From assembly GCA_964019335.1 (NCBI GenBank), contig OZ025669.1, forward strand, positions 310,001 to 374,000: DNA of 64,000 nt, read 5' to 3'. The translations under genes and the position numbers were made by a program. The DNA comes from Diplonema japonicum (lineage: Eukaryota; Euglenozoa; Diplonemea; Diplonemida; Diplonemidae). The notes under the pieces are model-generated. The model did no database searches and was not told the origin of the DNA. It was given only the letters and a program-made list of their open reading frames with translations. Of the stretch, positions 30,966 to 39,998 are shown piece after piece. How positions within the stretch are numbered: the first letter of the stretch is position 1; each line of letters begins with the position of its first letter.

Positions 30966-31865
30966 TCACCATTCATCGTCCTCAAGCAGCTCAGGGGGCT
31001 CGTCATCGCTTTCTTCACCCCTCCCTTCAAAAGAGGCAGTACTGTCGGAAGATCCGGACGAAACAGTAGAGGCCAGTAGCTTCCCTGACTCCTGCGAAGT
31101 AAGGTTTGGGTAAGCCGCTCTACAAATATGTACATTAGAGCATTCCAAGCCCCACTTACACGCTATCCTTTGGTGCAACCGGCATATCATTGTAGGGGGG
31201 ACGTGAAGCGCTTTTTTATCAGGGTCCATTCTGAGTTGTTTCAAAGATAATTCTGTCAGCCCGTTTGTCTGTGCCAGGTAGTTGACAGACGTGGGAGTGG
31301 AGGTTCCGTTCTTCCTCAGAAAAAACTGTTTGAACGGGGTTTTCAACCCTTGTGTGTTTGTTCCTATGAGGCATGAAGGACGGCTGCAGCAAGCTTGCCG
31401 CAACAGGGTTTTCACGTAACCCAAATATGACGGAGTGATATGTGCATCGTGGTCGCAAGATACACACCCTGTGGTAGTGCATAAACTGGGCTTCGAAGAA
31501 TCTTTCAAAGAAAGTATATGCCGGGCGGGTACGGGAATCTGCTTGTCTATGGTGGGTACGTAAAGAAGTGTTGGGGTTGATGGGTTGTCCTCGCTAGTCG
31601 GGTACAGCTGGCGGAGAGCGAATATTTTCTTTTTGTCGACGTGGGCGCTCTTGCACGCCTCCAGGGCCCTGCACCTCCCGTTCAGAAATCTTTTGCACAG
31701 GAACATCCTTTTGACAGACTTGCTTCGCCTTCCCATCCACGTCGCGAGGCCGTCGGTGTACGTGACGTCGCTCGCCTCTCCACCGTAGCCTAGAACATAC
31801 CCGACTTTGTTAACTGGATCGAAGATCGTTATCTTAATCTCGTGTTCGGGCACTTTTATAGGCAT
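30966..31865 (-). CDS. CCCH-type zinc-finger protein, probable RNA-binding
   Basis: A single exon of 299 residues starting at 31865. Two clear CCCH fingers have identical C-x7-C-x5-C-x3-H spacing: C57, C65, C71, H75 (CKRFLNGRCRALEACKSAH) and C228, C236, C242, H246 (CRLHQRIACKWGLECSNVH). Two further Cys clusters lie between them (C129, C134, C137, H142 and C159, C160, C165), possibly degenerate fingers. The C-terminus is Ser-rich and then strongly acidic (EELDDEW-like). CCCH proteins bind AU-rich RNA and control mRNA stability or translation. The exact subfamily is not clear. It is the first gene to the right of the transposon island. Confidence 0.85.
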   Translation of the reverse strand: MPIKVPEHEIKITIFDPVNKVGYVLGYGGEASDVTYTDGLATWMGRRSKSVKRMFLCKRFLNGRCRALEACKSAHVDKKKIFALRQLYPTSEDNPSTPTLLYVPTIDKQIPVPARHILSLKDSSKPSLCTTTGCVSCDHDAHITPSYLGYVKTLLRQACCSRPSCLIGTNTQGLKTPFKQFFLRKNGTSTPTSVNYLAQTNGLTELSLKQLRMDPDKKALHVPPTMICRLHQRIACKWGLECSNVHICRAAYPNLTSQESGKLLASTVSSGSSDSTASFEGRGEESDDEPPELLEDDEW

Positions 31866-32889
31866 TCTTTTTTTTTTTTTTTTTTTGTGTGTTTACCTGT
31901 TTTTTTTTTCTTTTTTCTTCTTTTTTTTTTAAAGATTACTTTTGTGGCCGAATTTGGCTTTTGAAAAAAAAAAAGTGCCGTAAATGCAAAAAGTAAAAAT
32001 CTGGTTTCTACTCTGAAGCAATTTTCGGTATTCGCCTTTATTTATTTATTTTTTTTTTTTTTTTTTTTTTTTTTGTATCTGGCGGCCGGTTTTCCAAAAA
32101 GTTCACTTTTCAGTACTTGGACCGGCGAGAGACGAGTACGACGACATAACCACTGAGCTACGGCATGTTACGTTTTTTTTTTTTTTTTTTTTTTTTTTTT
32201 GAACCATAACTCAGCATTGCTCCGCCTATGATTGTGGTCAATGATAATTTAGCCTTATTTTTGCAGCAGTTTTCTGGGTGTCCGAGTTCCCCTCATTTAA
32301 CTTTGTAAAATTAAATAAAATATCATACTAAATAAAAATCAGGTAATCTGATTTTATTTAAAGTAAAGTCTTTTTTTTGCCAGAAAAAAAAAAAAGAAGG
32401 AAACATCGGGGAGTGTGGAAATAAAAAAAAAAAAAAAAGAAGAAAACAAAAGGGTACAGGTTGTTAGCTATCTTTTTTTTTTTTTAAAAAAGAAAAAAAG
32501 AAAAGAAAAAAAGAAAGAAAAGGTTTACAAGGAAGAAAAAAAAATTGAAAAAACTGTGCCTAAAAAGAGGGATTAAAAAAAAAAACAAGGGGGTTAAAGA
32601 TGGAGTGAAGAGAAGTGCGGGTTTGAACTGTGTTAAGGAGAGGTAAGGTGCTTGCTCTTGCTAAAAATGGCATGTAAAAAGTGCACAGTTCCCTCTCACT
32701 TTGACTGGCTTAAGGGAGGTGTCACACCCGAGACCCAACGAAACGAATTTTTTTTGTCACAAAAAGAAAATGCTTAAGAGAGAGAGGAACGAAAAAAAAA
32801 AACTCAGCTTGCTTTGAACGGTTAGACAAGACATTAGGTTTCATAGATTATCCCCCCCCCCCCCCCCCCCCTCTCAATGTACGACCGTC

Positions 32890-32921
<32 letters not shown>

Positions 32922-32985
32922 CCAATTTTAAAAGATACAATACACAGGAGGTATATACATTAGTTTTTTTTTTTTTTTTCCCCCC
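31866..32985. other. Intergenic DNA with tRNA-like fragment
   Basis: Long T runs (32049-32074, 32174-32200 and 32891-32921), a 20-base C run (32852-32871) and A-rich stretches. Apart from the tRNA-like piece annotated separately, no gene was recognised. Confidence 0.6.
32080..32173 (-). repeat. Possible tRNA-derived SINE fragment
   Basis: On the minus strand the sequence reads GCCGTAGCTCAGTGGTTA (an A-box-like tRNA D-arm) and, about 28 bases further on, GCCGGTCCAAGTACTG (B-box-like). It then runs into a long A tract followed by TAAATAAATAAA, which would be the 3' tail of a SINE. The anticodon arm and acceptor stem do not close well, so it is not a functional tRNA. No target-site duplication was found. 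Confidence 0.4.
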
Positions 32986-34188
32986 TCAGTGCCAGTCCAA
33001 AATGACACTGTTGGTAGCTTGAGGCCAAATCCTCTTCCCCCGTGGGGAGACGAGGGAAGCATTCTCCGAGCCACAGAAAGAAGCCAACGACCCAGCTGTG
33101 CTCGAACGGACGAATTCATTCTCACGATGCTGCCCCGGAACAGGGGTGTGCGCCCGATTAGTCCTCGCGGACTTCTTCTTCAAATACCTCACAGAAGCCT
33201 CAATCGATTTCCTCCTATGATACCTCGTAAGGGAAAGCTTCTTATGTATACCCCATGGGACCACAGATGACGGCGTCGATCTCTGCCTAGTACATGAAGC
33301 TCTTTCAGAAGGCGCTTCTTCTGCTATGTTCCATGCGCTGACCAATGACTCAGCAGGCCGAGCCTTCCCAGCACCGCGTGCTAGGCAGCCTTCAGCACCT
33401 TCCTTTGACGATGATAAAGTGCCTTTTTCCCTGTAGTTTGTTGGGAGGAATATTCTTTCCGGTCGATCGAACAATTTGCTGGATGACGTGTTCGTGTTCC
33501 TGTGCGGGTCAATGTACTTGGATCGCCTCTCTGACGTTGGGGTCTTGTCAAAAACACCAACATCAAGGGGTTTGCATGCTAAATTCTTCCCCCTCTGTCT
33601 AACAGGCGAAGGTGTGACACCCATCAGCCCAACAATTGAATCGACACTGCGGTCTGATCGAGCAGGCGAAGGTGTCACCGCGCGGCGGGATCTTCGGTAG
33701 GAAAGGTTTTCTGTCTCGCCCTTCTTCGCGTAAGGTGTTTGCAGCACATATGCTGCCTGTTTTGCGTGACGCGAATTCATCAATTGTCTTTCCCTTATCG
33801 CTGGGTCTGCAGGCTTTGGTACGGCAACACGTATACCCGGTCTTTGCGACGGCATGTCGGCGTAAAGCCATTCGTCTGACAACACCCCACGCTTTCCTCT
33901 TTGTACTCTTGGTGCTCCTTCTCCGGTTTTCTTCCCTCTTAAAGTCGGGGTGGCGGTTCTTGGGTTCACCACGTACACTGCACCTCCTGTTACGTTCTTC
34001 TCTTTCGGTCTCAGCTCCCCCGACCCCTTCAGGCATTGCTTCACTCTAGCCGCCTTGGGAACAGGGCCCTTCGCGGCCTTTTGTTGCCATGCTGGGTGTA
34101 CGCCTCCCTTTTGCCTCCTTGCTGGTAGATCAACTCGGAACATCTCCGAGCTTCTGTGTCTAGAGGGGGTTTCCGGATCAATCGCCAT
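32986..34188 (-). CDS. Basic, disordered protein of unknown function
   Basis: A single exon of 400 residues. I chose the ATG at 34188 (MAIDPETPSRHRSSEMF); the frame continues upstream only as poly-Phe leader. The protein is rich in Arg, Lys, Ser and Pro with no predicted globular core. Short motifs recur: TPSPxR in VTPSPARSDRSVDS and VTPSPVRQRGKN, and KTPTSERRSKY. One WGIHKKL segment is present. The second half repeatedly shows SxxSxR clusters. Such basic TPSP-rich proteins are often microtubule-associated and phosphorylated by proline-directed kinases, but that is only an inference. Confidence 0.75.
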   Translation of the reverse strand: MAIDPETPSRHRSSEMFRVDLPARRQKGGVHPAWQQKAAKGPVPKAARVKQCLKGSGELRPKEKNVTGGAVYVVNPRTATPTLRGKKTGEGAPRVQRGKRGVLSDEWLYADMPSQRPGIRVAVPKPADPAIRERQLMNSRHAKQAAYVLQTPYAKKGETENLSYRRSRRAVTPSPARSDRSVDSIVGLMGVTPSPVRQRGKNLACKPLDVGVFDKTPTSERRSKYIDPHRNTNTSSSKLFDRPERIFLPTNYREKGTLSSSKEGAEGCLARGAGKARPAESLVSAWNIAEEAPSERASCTRQRSTPSSVVPWGIHKKLSLTRYHRRKSIEASVRYLKKKSARTNRAHTPVPGQHRENEFVRSSTAGSLASFCGSENASLVSPRGKRIWPQATNSVILDWH

Positions 34189-34225
34189 GTTTGGTCCTGT
34201 AGGGTGAGGGTTAAAAGTATAAATG

Positions 34226-34257
<32 letters not shown>

Positions 34258-34525
34258 GAAAATTGGCAAAAGAGCGAGGACTGCGAGGCGTGTACCGCAA
34301 CGTAAACAATTCGAGAGAGAGAGAGAAAAAAAAAAATATAACATCAATAATATAAAACGGAATAGAAGGGTGAGGAAGAAGAAAAAAAAATCAACAACGC
34401 ATGCCACTGCTCGGCCAACGACAGCTTATCGCTCTTTGTATAAAAAAAAAGGAATGAAAGGGGAGGAAGGAGGGAAGGGGAAGAGAGAGATGTAGGGACT
34501 AACAGATCCCTTATTACTATTCCAC
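34189..34525. other. Short A-rich spacer
   Basis: A-rich and GA-rich sequence with a (GA) stretch near 34315-34322. It serves as leader of the gene on the left and 3' flank of the gene on the right. No gene seen. Confidence 0.6.
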
Positions 34526-36238
34526 TCAGTTCAACTTCCCTGCGGCTGTGATTGGGAACGTGACCTCGACGGCATCATCTCTAAGACCGTAAAAGCTGCG
34601 GTGGAGCAGCCCCATTGCATCTGTGTAGCCAGGGACAAGCTTGAGGAGGGAGCCCACTTTGAGGGGTGGGGAATCGGGAGATGTGGGCTTTAGTTTCAGG
34701 TGCTCAGCAGAGAGCCCTGCGACTTCCCAATGGGGGTTGTCAAGCAGGACAGGGAGTCCTGCAAAGGGATGCCACCCAACAGACTTGAACCCTGCGTCAG
34801 CCATAGCACGGCTGCCGTCCACAGCTACGGAAACAACAGTGGTGTAAACAAAGGAGGCAACAACGTGCCCATGCTCCCCGAGCCCTGCGCTTGTGTTGTA
34901 CAGCTTGTCATTCGTGACGCCCCCGCCTGCTTGGATCTCAGTCAGCACGCCTGTGTCCAATGCGTCGATGTAGTTACACGACCCACCAGCTGTGGCAACA
35001 GGCACGTCAATACCTTTTTCGACAATCGCTTCCTTTGCAGCTTGCAGCTTTCCATGTGATCTCTTCGTCTCTGCTGTCTTCGCTTCCGGTTTCAAAACAG
35101 GTGTGTGGCCCTCATACCCAGACACACCGGAAAACCGAAGATGCCTGCAAGAGTTCTTCAAGAACACTGCGAGGTCTGCGGCCGCTCCAGGACTGTCGAC
35201 ACCTGTTCTGTTGTGGCCGATGTTGACCTCGACGAAGACGTTGAGCGTGAGGCCAGCGAGGCCTGCGTACTTGTCGACAAGGGCTGCAGCCTCGATGGAG
35301 TCGACGTGCACGTACAGGTGCGTGATCTTGCCGGCAATGGCCACCATGCGCTGTATCATAGTAGGGCGCACCACGCAGTTCGCGATGTAGATGTTCTGGA
35401 TGCCTGCTAGGGCGAAGACCTCGGCCTCCGACACCTTCAAAGTCAGGACACTGTCGACACCGCGTGCAAGGAGGTACTTCGCGAACTCGGGTGATTTGTG
35501 CGACTTGACAGGCGCACGCCATGCCACTTCCTTGGGAATCCTGCTGCGCATGAGGGCAATGTTGTGTTCAACAGCATTGAGGTCGACACCCCAGAACGGC
35601 GTTTCGAGGTCCCCCACAGTGAGTACCTCTTCGTCGTCAGCAGTGGCACACGTTTCGGTTGTTGTCACAACGGTGCCGAGCTTCTTGGAAACAGACCACT
35701 CGGTGAGTTCGATCCAAAGCCCGAAAGCAGCGACAAGGAACGTGCTCTTGCACCTCTCACCACGTAAGGGGAACTCCATGGCAGGGTCCTGAAGGAACCG
35801 GACACCCTCGACGTTCCAGTACTTGCTGGCCTTGACGTGTTCCATCACCTTGTCGACGTCCTTGACTGTGAAGGAGACGTAGCCGTGGCCGATGTCGGAG
35901 AAGCCGGGCCAGAAGGTGAAGTCCTTTTGGTCGGGGGATGCCCACTCGAAGAGTTCCAGGTACTGGGCAAGGGGTGCTTCACCACATTTTAACATAAGGA
36001 CGTCAGGCATGTAGCTTTCAGGATGGACACCGAAAAGCTTGTCCCAGCCACGCTCGCCGCTGGTGGGCTCCTTGTCTCGCTTCACCTGCCAGTCAAACTT
36101 GCAATCGAACAGGTCCACAAAGAATTCCTGCGCTTCAGTTACATTCCTTACTGTTATCCCCACATGGTCGATACCCATGTTGCCGGGTACCCCAGACAGC
36201 ACACCTACACCCACAGCAAGCAGCACAGGTGTCAACAT
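34526..36238 (-). CDS. VOC (glyoxalase-like) domain fused to PLP-dependent D-threonine aldolase/D-serine dehydratase-like domain
   Basis: A single exon of 570 residues. Residues 1-19 are hydrophobic with Gly/Pro at the end (LLAVGVGVLSGVPG), a possible signal peptide. Residues about 20-185 form a vicinal-oxygen-chelate domain: H25 in GIDHVGITV, E95/E98 in YLELFEW, H118 in GHGYVSFTV and E177 in WIELTEW are placed like metal ligands. Residues about 208-565 match fold-III PLP enzymes of the D-threonine aldolase/D-serine dehydratase family: K245 in APVKSHKS is the likely PLP lysine (family RPHxKTHK), and TAGGSCNYID fits the phosphate site. The family's C-terminal metal site (H-x-D or H-x-C) reads Y538-T-D540 here, so the His is lost. 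Substrate unknown. Both domains are full length, which argues for a true fusion. Confidence 0.88.
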   Translation of the reverse strand: MLTPVLLAVGVGVLSGVPGNMGIDHVGITVRNVTEAQEFFVDLFDCKFDWQVKRDKEPTSGERGWDKLFGVHPESYMPDVLMLKCGEAPLAQYLELFEWASPDQKDFTFWPGFSDIGHGYVSFTVKDVDKVMEHVKASKYWNVEGVRFLQDPAMEFPLRGERCKSTFLVAAFGLWIELTEWSVSKKLGTVVTTTETCATADDEEVLTVGDLETPFWGVDLNAVEHNIALMRSRIPKEVAWRAPVKSHKSPEFAKYLLARGVDSVLTLKVSEAEVFALAGIQNIYIANCVVRPTMIQRMVAIAGKITHLYVHVDSIEAAALVDKYAGLAGLTLNVFVEVNIGHNRTGVDSPGAAADLAVFLKNSCRHLRFSGVSGYEGHTPVLKPEAKTAETKRSHGKLQAAKEAIVEKGIDVPVATAGGSCNYIDALDTGVLTEIQAGGGVTNDKLYNTSAGLGEHGHVVASFVYTTVVSVAVDGSRAMADAGFKSVGWHPFAGLPVLLDNPHWEVAGLSAEHLKLKPTSPDSPPLKVGSLLKLVPGYTDAMGLLHRSFYGLRDDAVEVTFPITAAGKLN

Positions 36239-36632
36239 CGGTAGTTTTGTCTTTTTTTTCTTCTTTTTTTTACCCCTCTTTCTTTTTTTAATCCTCGTTG
36301 AACACCGGACGAGGAAAAGGGAAGCACTTGCAAGGTAGATAGCAGAAACGGAAAAAGAAAACAGGAGACAGGGCTAGAAGGGCTGGAAATAAAGATACGG
36401 ATTACGCCCTAATTTCACTTTCTTTTTCTCTTTTTTCTTACGGGAGAGGGATTCAGAACAGCAAGATGGGGGGGGGGGGGGGGGGGGGACCACCATGAGC
36501 AAAGTCAAATGGCTACATTTAGCAGGGAGAGGAAGAAAGAAAGAAGAACACACAACGGTTTTGTTCTTCACAAAAAAAAAATCCACGCTGGTACCCCCCC
36601 TAGAAGGAGGGGATATTTCGATATTTTTGTTA
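36239..36632. other. Intergenic spacer
   Basis: T-rich on the left (leader of the VOC/aldolase gene), with a 21-base G run at 36468-36488. No gene seen. Confidence 0.6.
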
Positions 36633-37826
36633 CTACTCATAAACCCGACCGAAATTATACCATTGGTTCTGCTCTTCCACCCGTTGCAGTGCAGTGGCGT
36701 AGAGCGTCTCAGGATCGTTAACGAGCTGTCTAAGCGGAGGGGTGTACAAAGAAGGCAAAAAAGAATGCATGAAAGACTGGTACTTTGTACGCAAAGAGGT
36801 TAAAGGGTCTTTAGACAGAGAAAAATGGTACACCTTCTGACGGAGGGTGAGGTCAAGACACGCTGCTGCTTCACACCTACGAGACCTGCAAAACTCACTC
36901 AAGTCTCCTTCGCATAGCGCATCAGAGAGTGTGGAGGCATCTTCAAGGCTGATATTCAGGCCTTGGCCAAGGAAAGGTGGCATGCCGTGGGCAGCGTCAC
37001 CGATCACCACACCATCCCCGTTCTGTGTTACGTAAGAATCGCAGTGAACAGTGTGAAATGTTCCTTTAACAGCAGATTGGAGATAAGAAGAAAGCCCTTC
37101 GATTGAGTCGAAAAACGCCGCGTGGTCTCGCAGGAAGACCCCATCATCAAGCTGACGAAGACCTTCATTTGTTAGAACAAATGTTATGTTGACCCCACCT
37201 GAAGCCGATGGGGTCCCATGTGCAAAGCCATAGTCACCAAACGGCCATACCGTTACTCGAGAAGGGTCAAGGTTGATACCTGAGGTGCTTGAGAGATGTG
37301 CCCAACAATACCCCATATTCATGGAAGTTTTCGTAGAAGGGATGGACAGGAAGTCCCTTGTCGGTGAATGAACACCGTCTGCGGCAACTATAACGTCGAA
37401 GGTGAGTTTTTTGGACTGCAGGGACTCTTCATGGAGATCCGTGTTGTGGTGGATGACCGCGCCTGTCTCAAGTGCCTTTTCAGTTAGAAGTTTAAGAAGG
37501 TCGCCTCTGTTGATTACTTTGACATTGTGTGTGTTGCCCCAGCCCTTGAGGCCTAGGGAGGAACCTGTCTGGGCGCATGCTATTCTTCTTCCGTTGATGA
37601 CTCTTGAGATTTTCTTCAGTCGATCCGGGTCGATGCCGAGCCTTTCAACGCAGTTCTCGCCGCGTTGTGTGAGAAACAACCCTAAATATTTGGTTTCCTT
37701 CACAGGCGTCCTTGCGTCATGGAGCTTTTCGAACACAGTAGTCTTGACCCCTCGCATGCTGAGCAACCCTGCTAGGAGCATCCCCGACGGACCCCCACCA
37801 ACGATCGCAACGGTCCTGGGTGTCAT
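36633..37826 (-). CDS. FAD-dependent aromatic-type monooxygenase
   Basis: A single exon of 397 residues. The N-terminal GGGPSG (10-15) in a VAIVGGGPSGMLLAGLL strand-turn-helix binds the FAD ADP part. The middle DG motif reads VIVAADGVHSPTRDF. The GD motif reads VVIGDAAHGMPPFLGQGLN, which contacts the FAD ribityl chain. This trio defines group A flavoprotein monooxygenases, which hydroxylate aromatic or related substrates using NAD(P)H and O2 (p-hydroxybenzoate, salicylate, kynurenine). The length fits the family. Closest subtype by eye is kynurenine 3-monooxygenase or salicylate hydroxylase-like, but the substrate cannot be fixed. No membrane anchor is obvious. It sits 110 bases from the histidine phosphatase on the same strand. 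Confidence 0.9.
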   Translation of the reverse strand: MTPRTVAIVGGGPSGMLLAGLLSMRGVKTTVFEKLHDARTPVKETKYLGLFLTQRGENCVERLGIDPDRLKKISRVINGRRIACAQTGSSLGLKGWGNTHNVKVINRGDLLKLLTEKALETGAVIHHNTDLHEESLQSKKLTFDVIVAADGVHSPTRDFLSIPSTKTSMNMGYCWAHLSSTSGINLDPSRVTVWPFGDYGFAHGTPSASGGVNITFVLTNEGLRQLDDGVFLRDHAAFFDSIEGLSSYLQSAVKGTFHTVHCDSYVTQNGDGVVIGDAAHGMPPFLGQGLNISLEDASTLSDALCEGDLSEFCRSRRCEAAACLDLTLRQKVYHFSLSKDPLTSLRTKYQSFMHSFLPSLYTPPLRQLVNDPETLYATALQRVEEQNQWYNFGRVYE

Positions 37827-37935
37827 TTCTTCTTCTTTTTTTTTTTTTTTTTTTCTTTTTTGTTTTACCCTTTTCCTTTATACTGTTAACTGAATCGTCC
37901 AATACTTAAACGTCTTCAGACAAAAAAAAAAAAAA

Positions 37936-38547
37936 TCATGGTTTTACCCCTTTGCTTACGACCACTCCCTTCAGAATGTCGTCTGCATCATATGTCAGAT
38001 ATTCGATAACGGTCACAGAGGCGGTGGGGACGTCGATATCGTAGTAGCTCGAGAGTGGAAGGGACATAGAGGATGCAATGAAGGCTCGGATGACCCAGTT
38101 GTGAGCAACAATACAGATTGTGGAAGATATGGGGTGCGACTGGGTAAGGGCACTGAACGCGGAAGAGACCCTGGCGCGAAGGTCGGCAAAATTCTCACCG
38201 TTGGGAGGGCGGTAAGAAAGTTCAGATGCAAGGCGGAGCTTGTAGCCTGGGTTAGCGGACTCGATTTCAGAAGATGTCAAGCCTGCCCAGTCACCCCTAT
38301 CTAACTCTTTAAACCCTTTTTCCACCCTCACGTCACTGTGCCCAATACGTTCCGCTCCATATTTTGCTCTGTGTAGCCCACTGTGATACACAACATCGAA
38401 GTTTTCGTCCTTCACATAGAGCGCTGCTCTTTTCGCTTCCTCTTTCCCTTCATCAGATAAATCCACGTCCAAGCAGCCGTACAAAGCGTCTGATTTATCT
38501 TTCCACGGTGGTATCACCTGGCCGTGCCGAATCAATATTAATCGCAT
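37936..38547 (-). CDS. Histidine phosphatase (phosphoglycerate mutase-like) protein
   Basis: A single exon of 203 residues. It starts MRLILIRHGQ: R7-H8-G9 is the branch-1 catalytic motif with phospho-accepting His8. Later YHSGLHRAKYGAERIG supplies the second Arg, FKELDRGDWAGLT the acid/base Glu region, and CIVAHNWVIRAF the second catalytic His. The order and spacing match small cobC/PhoE-like phosphatases rather than glycolytic mutase, which is longer. Likely a cytosolic phosphomonoesterase; substrate unknown. The ATG at 38547 follows a T-run on the plus strand (an A-rich leader). Confidence 0.9.
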   Translation of the reverse strand: MRLILIRHGQVIPPWKDKSDALYGCLDVDLSDEGKEEAKRAALYVKDENFDVVYHSGLHRAKYGAERIGHSDVRVEKGFKELDRGDWAGLTSSEIESANPGYKLRLASELSYRPPNGENFADLRARVSSAFSALTQSHPISSTICIVAHNWVIRAFIASSMSLPLSSYYDIDVPTASVTVIEYLTYDADDILKGVVVSKGVKP

Positions 38548-38551
38548 TTTT

Positions 38552-38583
<32 letters not shown>

Positions 38584-39070
38584 TATTCTGGAAATAAAAA
38601 ATAAAATTTTTCCAATTGTATAAAAAAAAAAGTTCTTGTTATAAAAAATACCGACCAAGAAAGGGGGAAGAGTAGGAAAAAAAAAGAGGGGGGTGGAAAA
38701 AAAAAAAGCGGAAAAAAGAAATAAAAAAAAGGGGGACCAACACGGGAAGGGAGAAGAAGAAGAAAGAAAAGAAAAACAAAAAAGGGGGGCAAAATACAAA
38801 AAACTTTTTTTCTTTTTTTTTTGAAAAAAAAAACCCCCCTCCTCCTTTCGACTTGTATTTTTCTCATAAAAAAAAAGGGAACAAAAGATAGGAGCTTGCA
38901 GAAACGATAAAAAAAGAAACACTTTTGTTTTTTTAGATATTTTTTTTTTAAATTCTCATTCTCGTCTTTTATGTGTGTATGGGGGGGGATGGGGAGGGAA
39001 GGGGGGTCTTTTCTTAGCCACTTTCTCTTTTTTATTTTTAACATTTCTTCTTAGCAGGTAGGTCAAAGGG

Positions 39071-39101
<31 letters not shown>

Positions 39102-39998
39102 AGCTGGGTGGACGAATGAAAGAAAGAAAAAAAAACACGAGGAAAGCATACTTTAAATGTAAAGAAAAGAAAAAAAAAACACTTTTTTTTTTCCCATCTC
39201 CTCACATCCCCTTTGTCTCTCTTGTCCTAAAGGAGGATAAAAAAAAAAGGTGGAAGTGACCCGAACAGAAAAAAAAAAAAGGACAAAAACCTCACACTAA
39301 GTAAAAGAATGTAGAGACGCGTGAGAGAACTTACTTGCCGCCGTTCTTTTTTTTTTTTTTAAAATACTTTTCTTCTCCGATAAATTCTCCTCCCATTGTT
39401 CTCTCCTTTTTCTTCCCTTCTTCCGTCCCCCCACTACGCCTTCCCCCCTCCCTTTAAAAAGTGTTGGATAATGATCCTATTCATACTTTCATTATATTCC
39501 TGTGCATACACTATTGGGTACGTGGAGTCTGGGGGAATAAACAATCAGGGAAGCAGGGAGGGGGAAAAAATCAAGTGTATATTCCCCCCCCATCTTTTTT
39601 TTTTAAACAAAGATTTTTCTTCCATCTTTTTTTTCTTGATTCACCATTTATTTTTTTTTTCTGAACAAGAGATTTTTTTTGCAAAAAAAAAAAAAAGAAT
39701 AAAAATAAAATAAAAAATAAGAGGGTGGGGAGGGGAGGGGGGGGGGGAGAAGGAAAAAAAAAATTGTATTCCTCACTCCTTCCCCCTCCCCCTTTCTTCC
39801 TACGTTACCCCCCCCTTCCCCAATCTACTCATAGTTGTTAAAGCTTTTTTTCTCTCTCCTCTGCTTTGTCTCAAAAAGAGGGGATAAAAAAAAGGGGGGA
39901 GGGGAGGAAAGGGCGTCTCAAAGAAAAATGGAGGGTGGGAACACACTTTTTATTCTCTTTTTTTTTCTTTTTCTTCTTTTATTCTGTTCATTCCATTC
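38548..39998. other. Gene-free homopolymer-rich region
   Basis: A/T runs throughout (A run 39068-39099) with purine- or pyrimidine-only blocks such as 38730-38800 and 39720-39820. No frame is protein-like. Confidence 0.65.
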
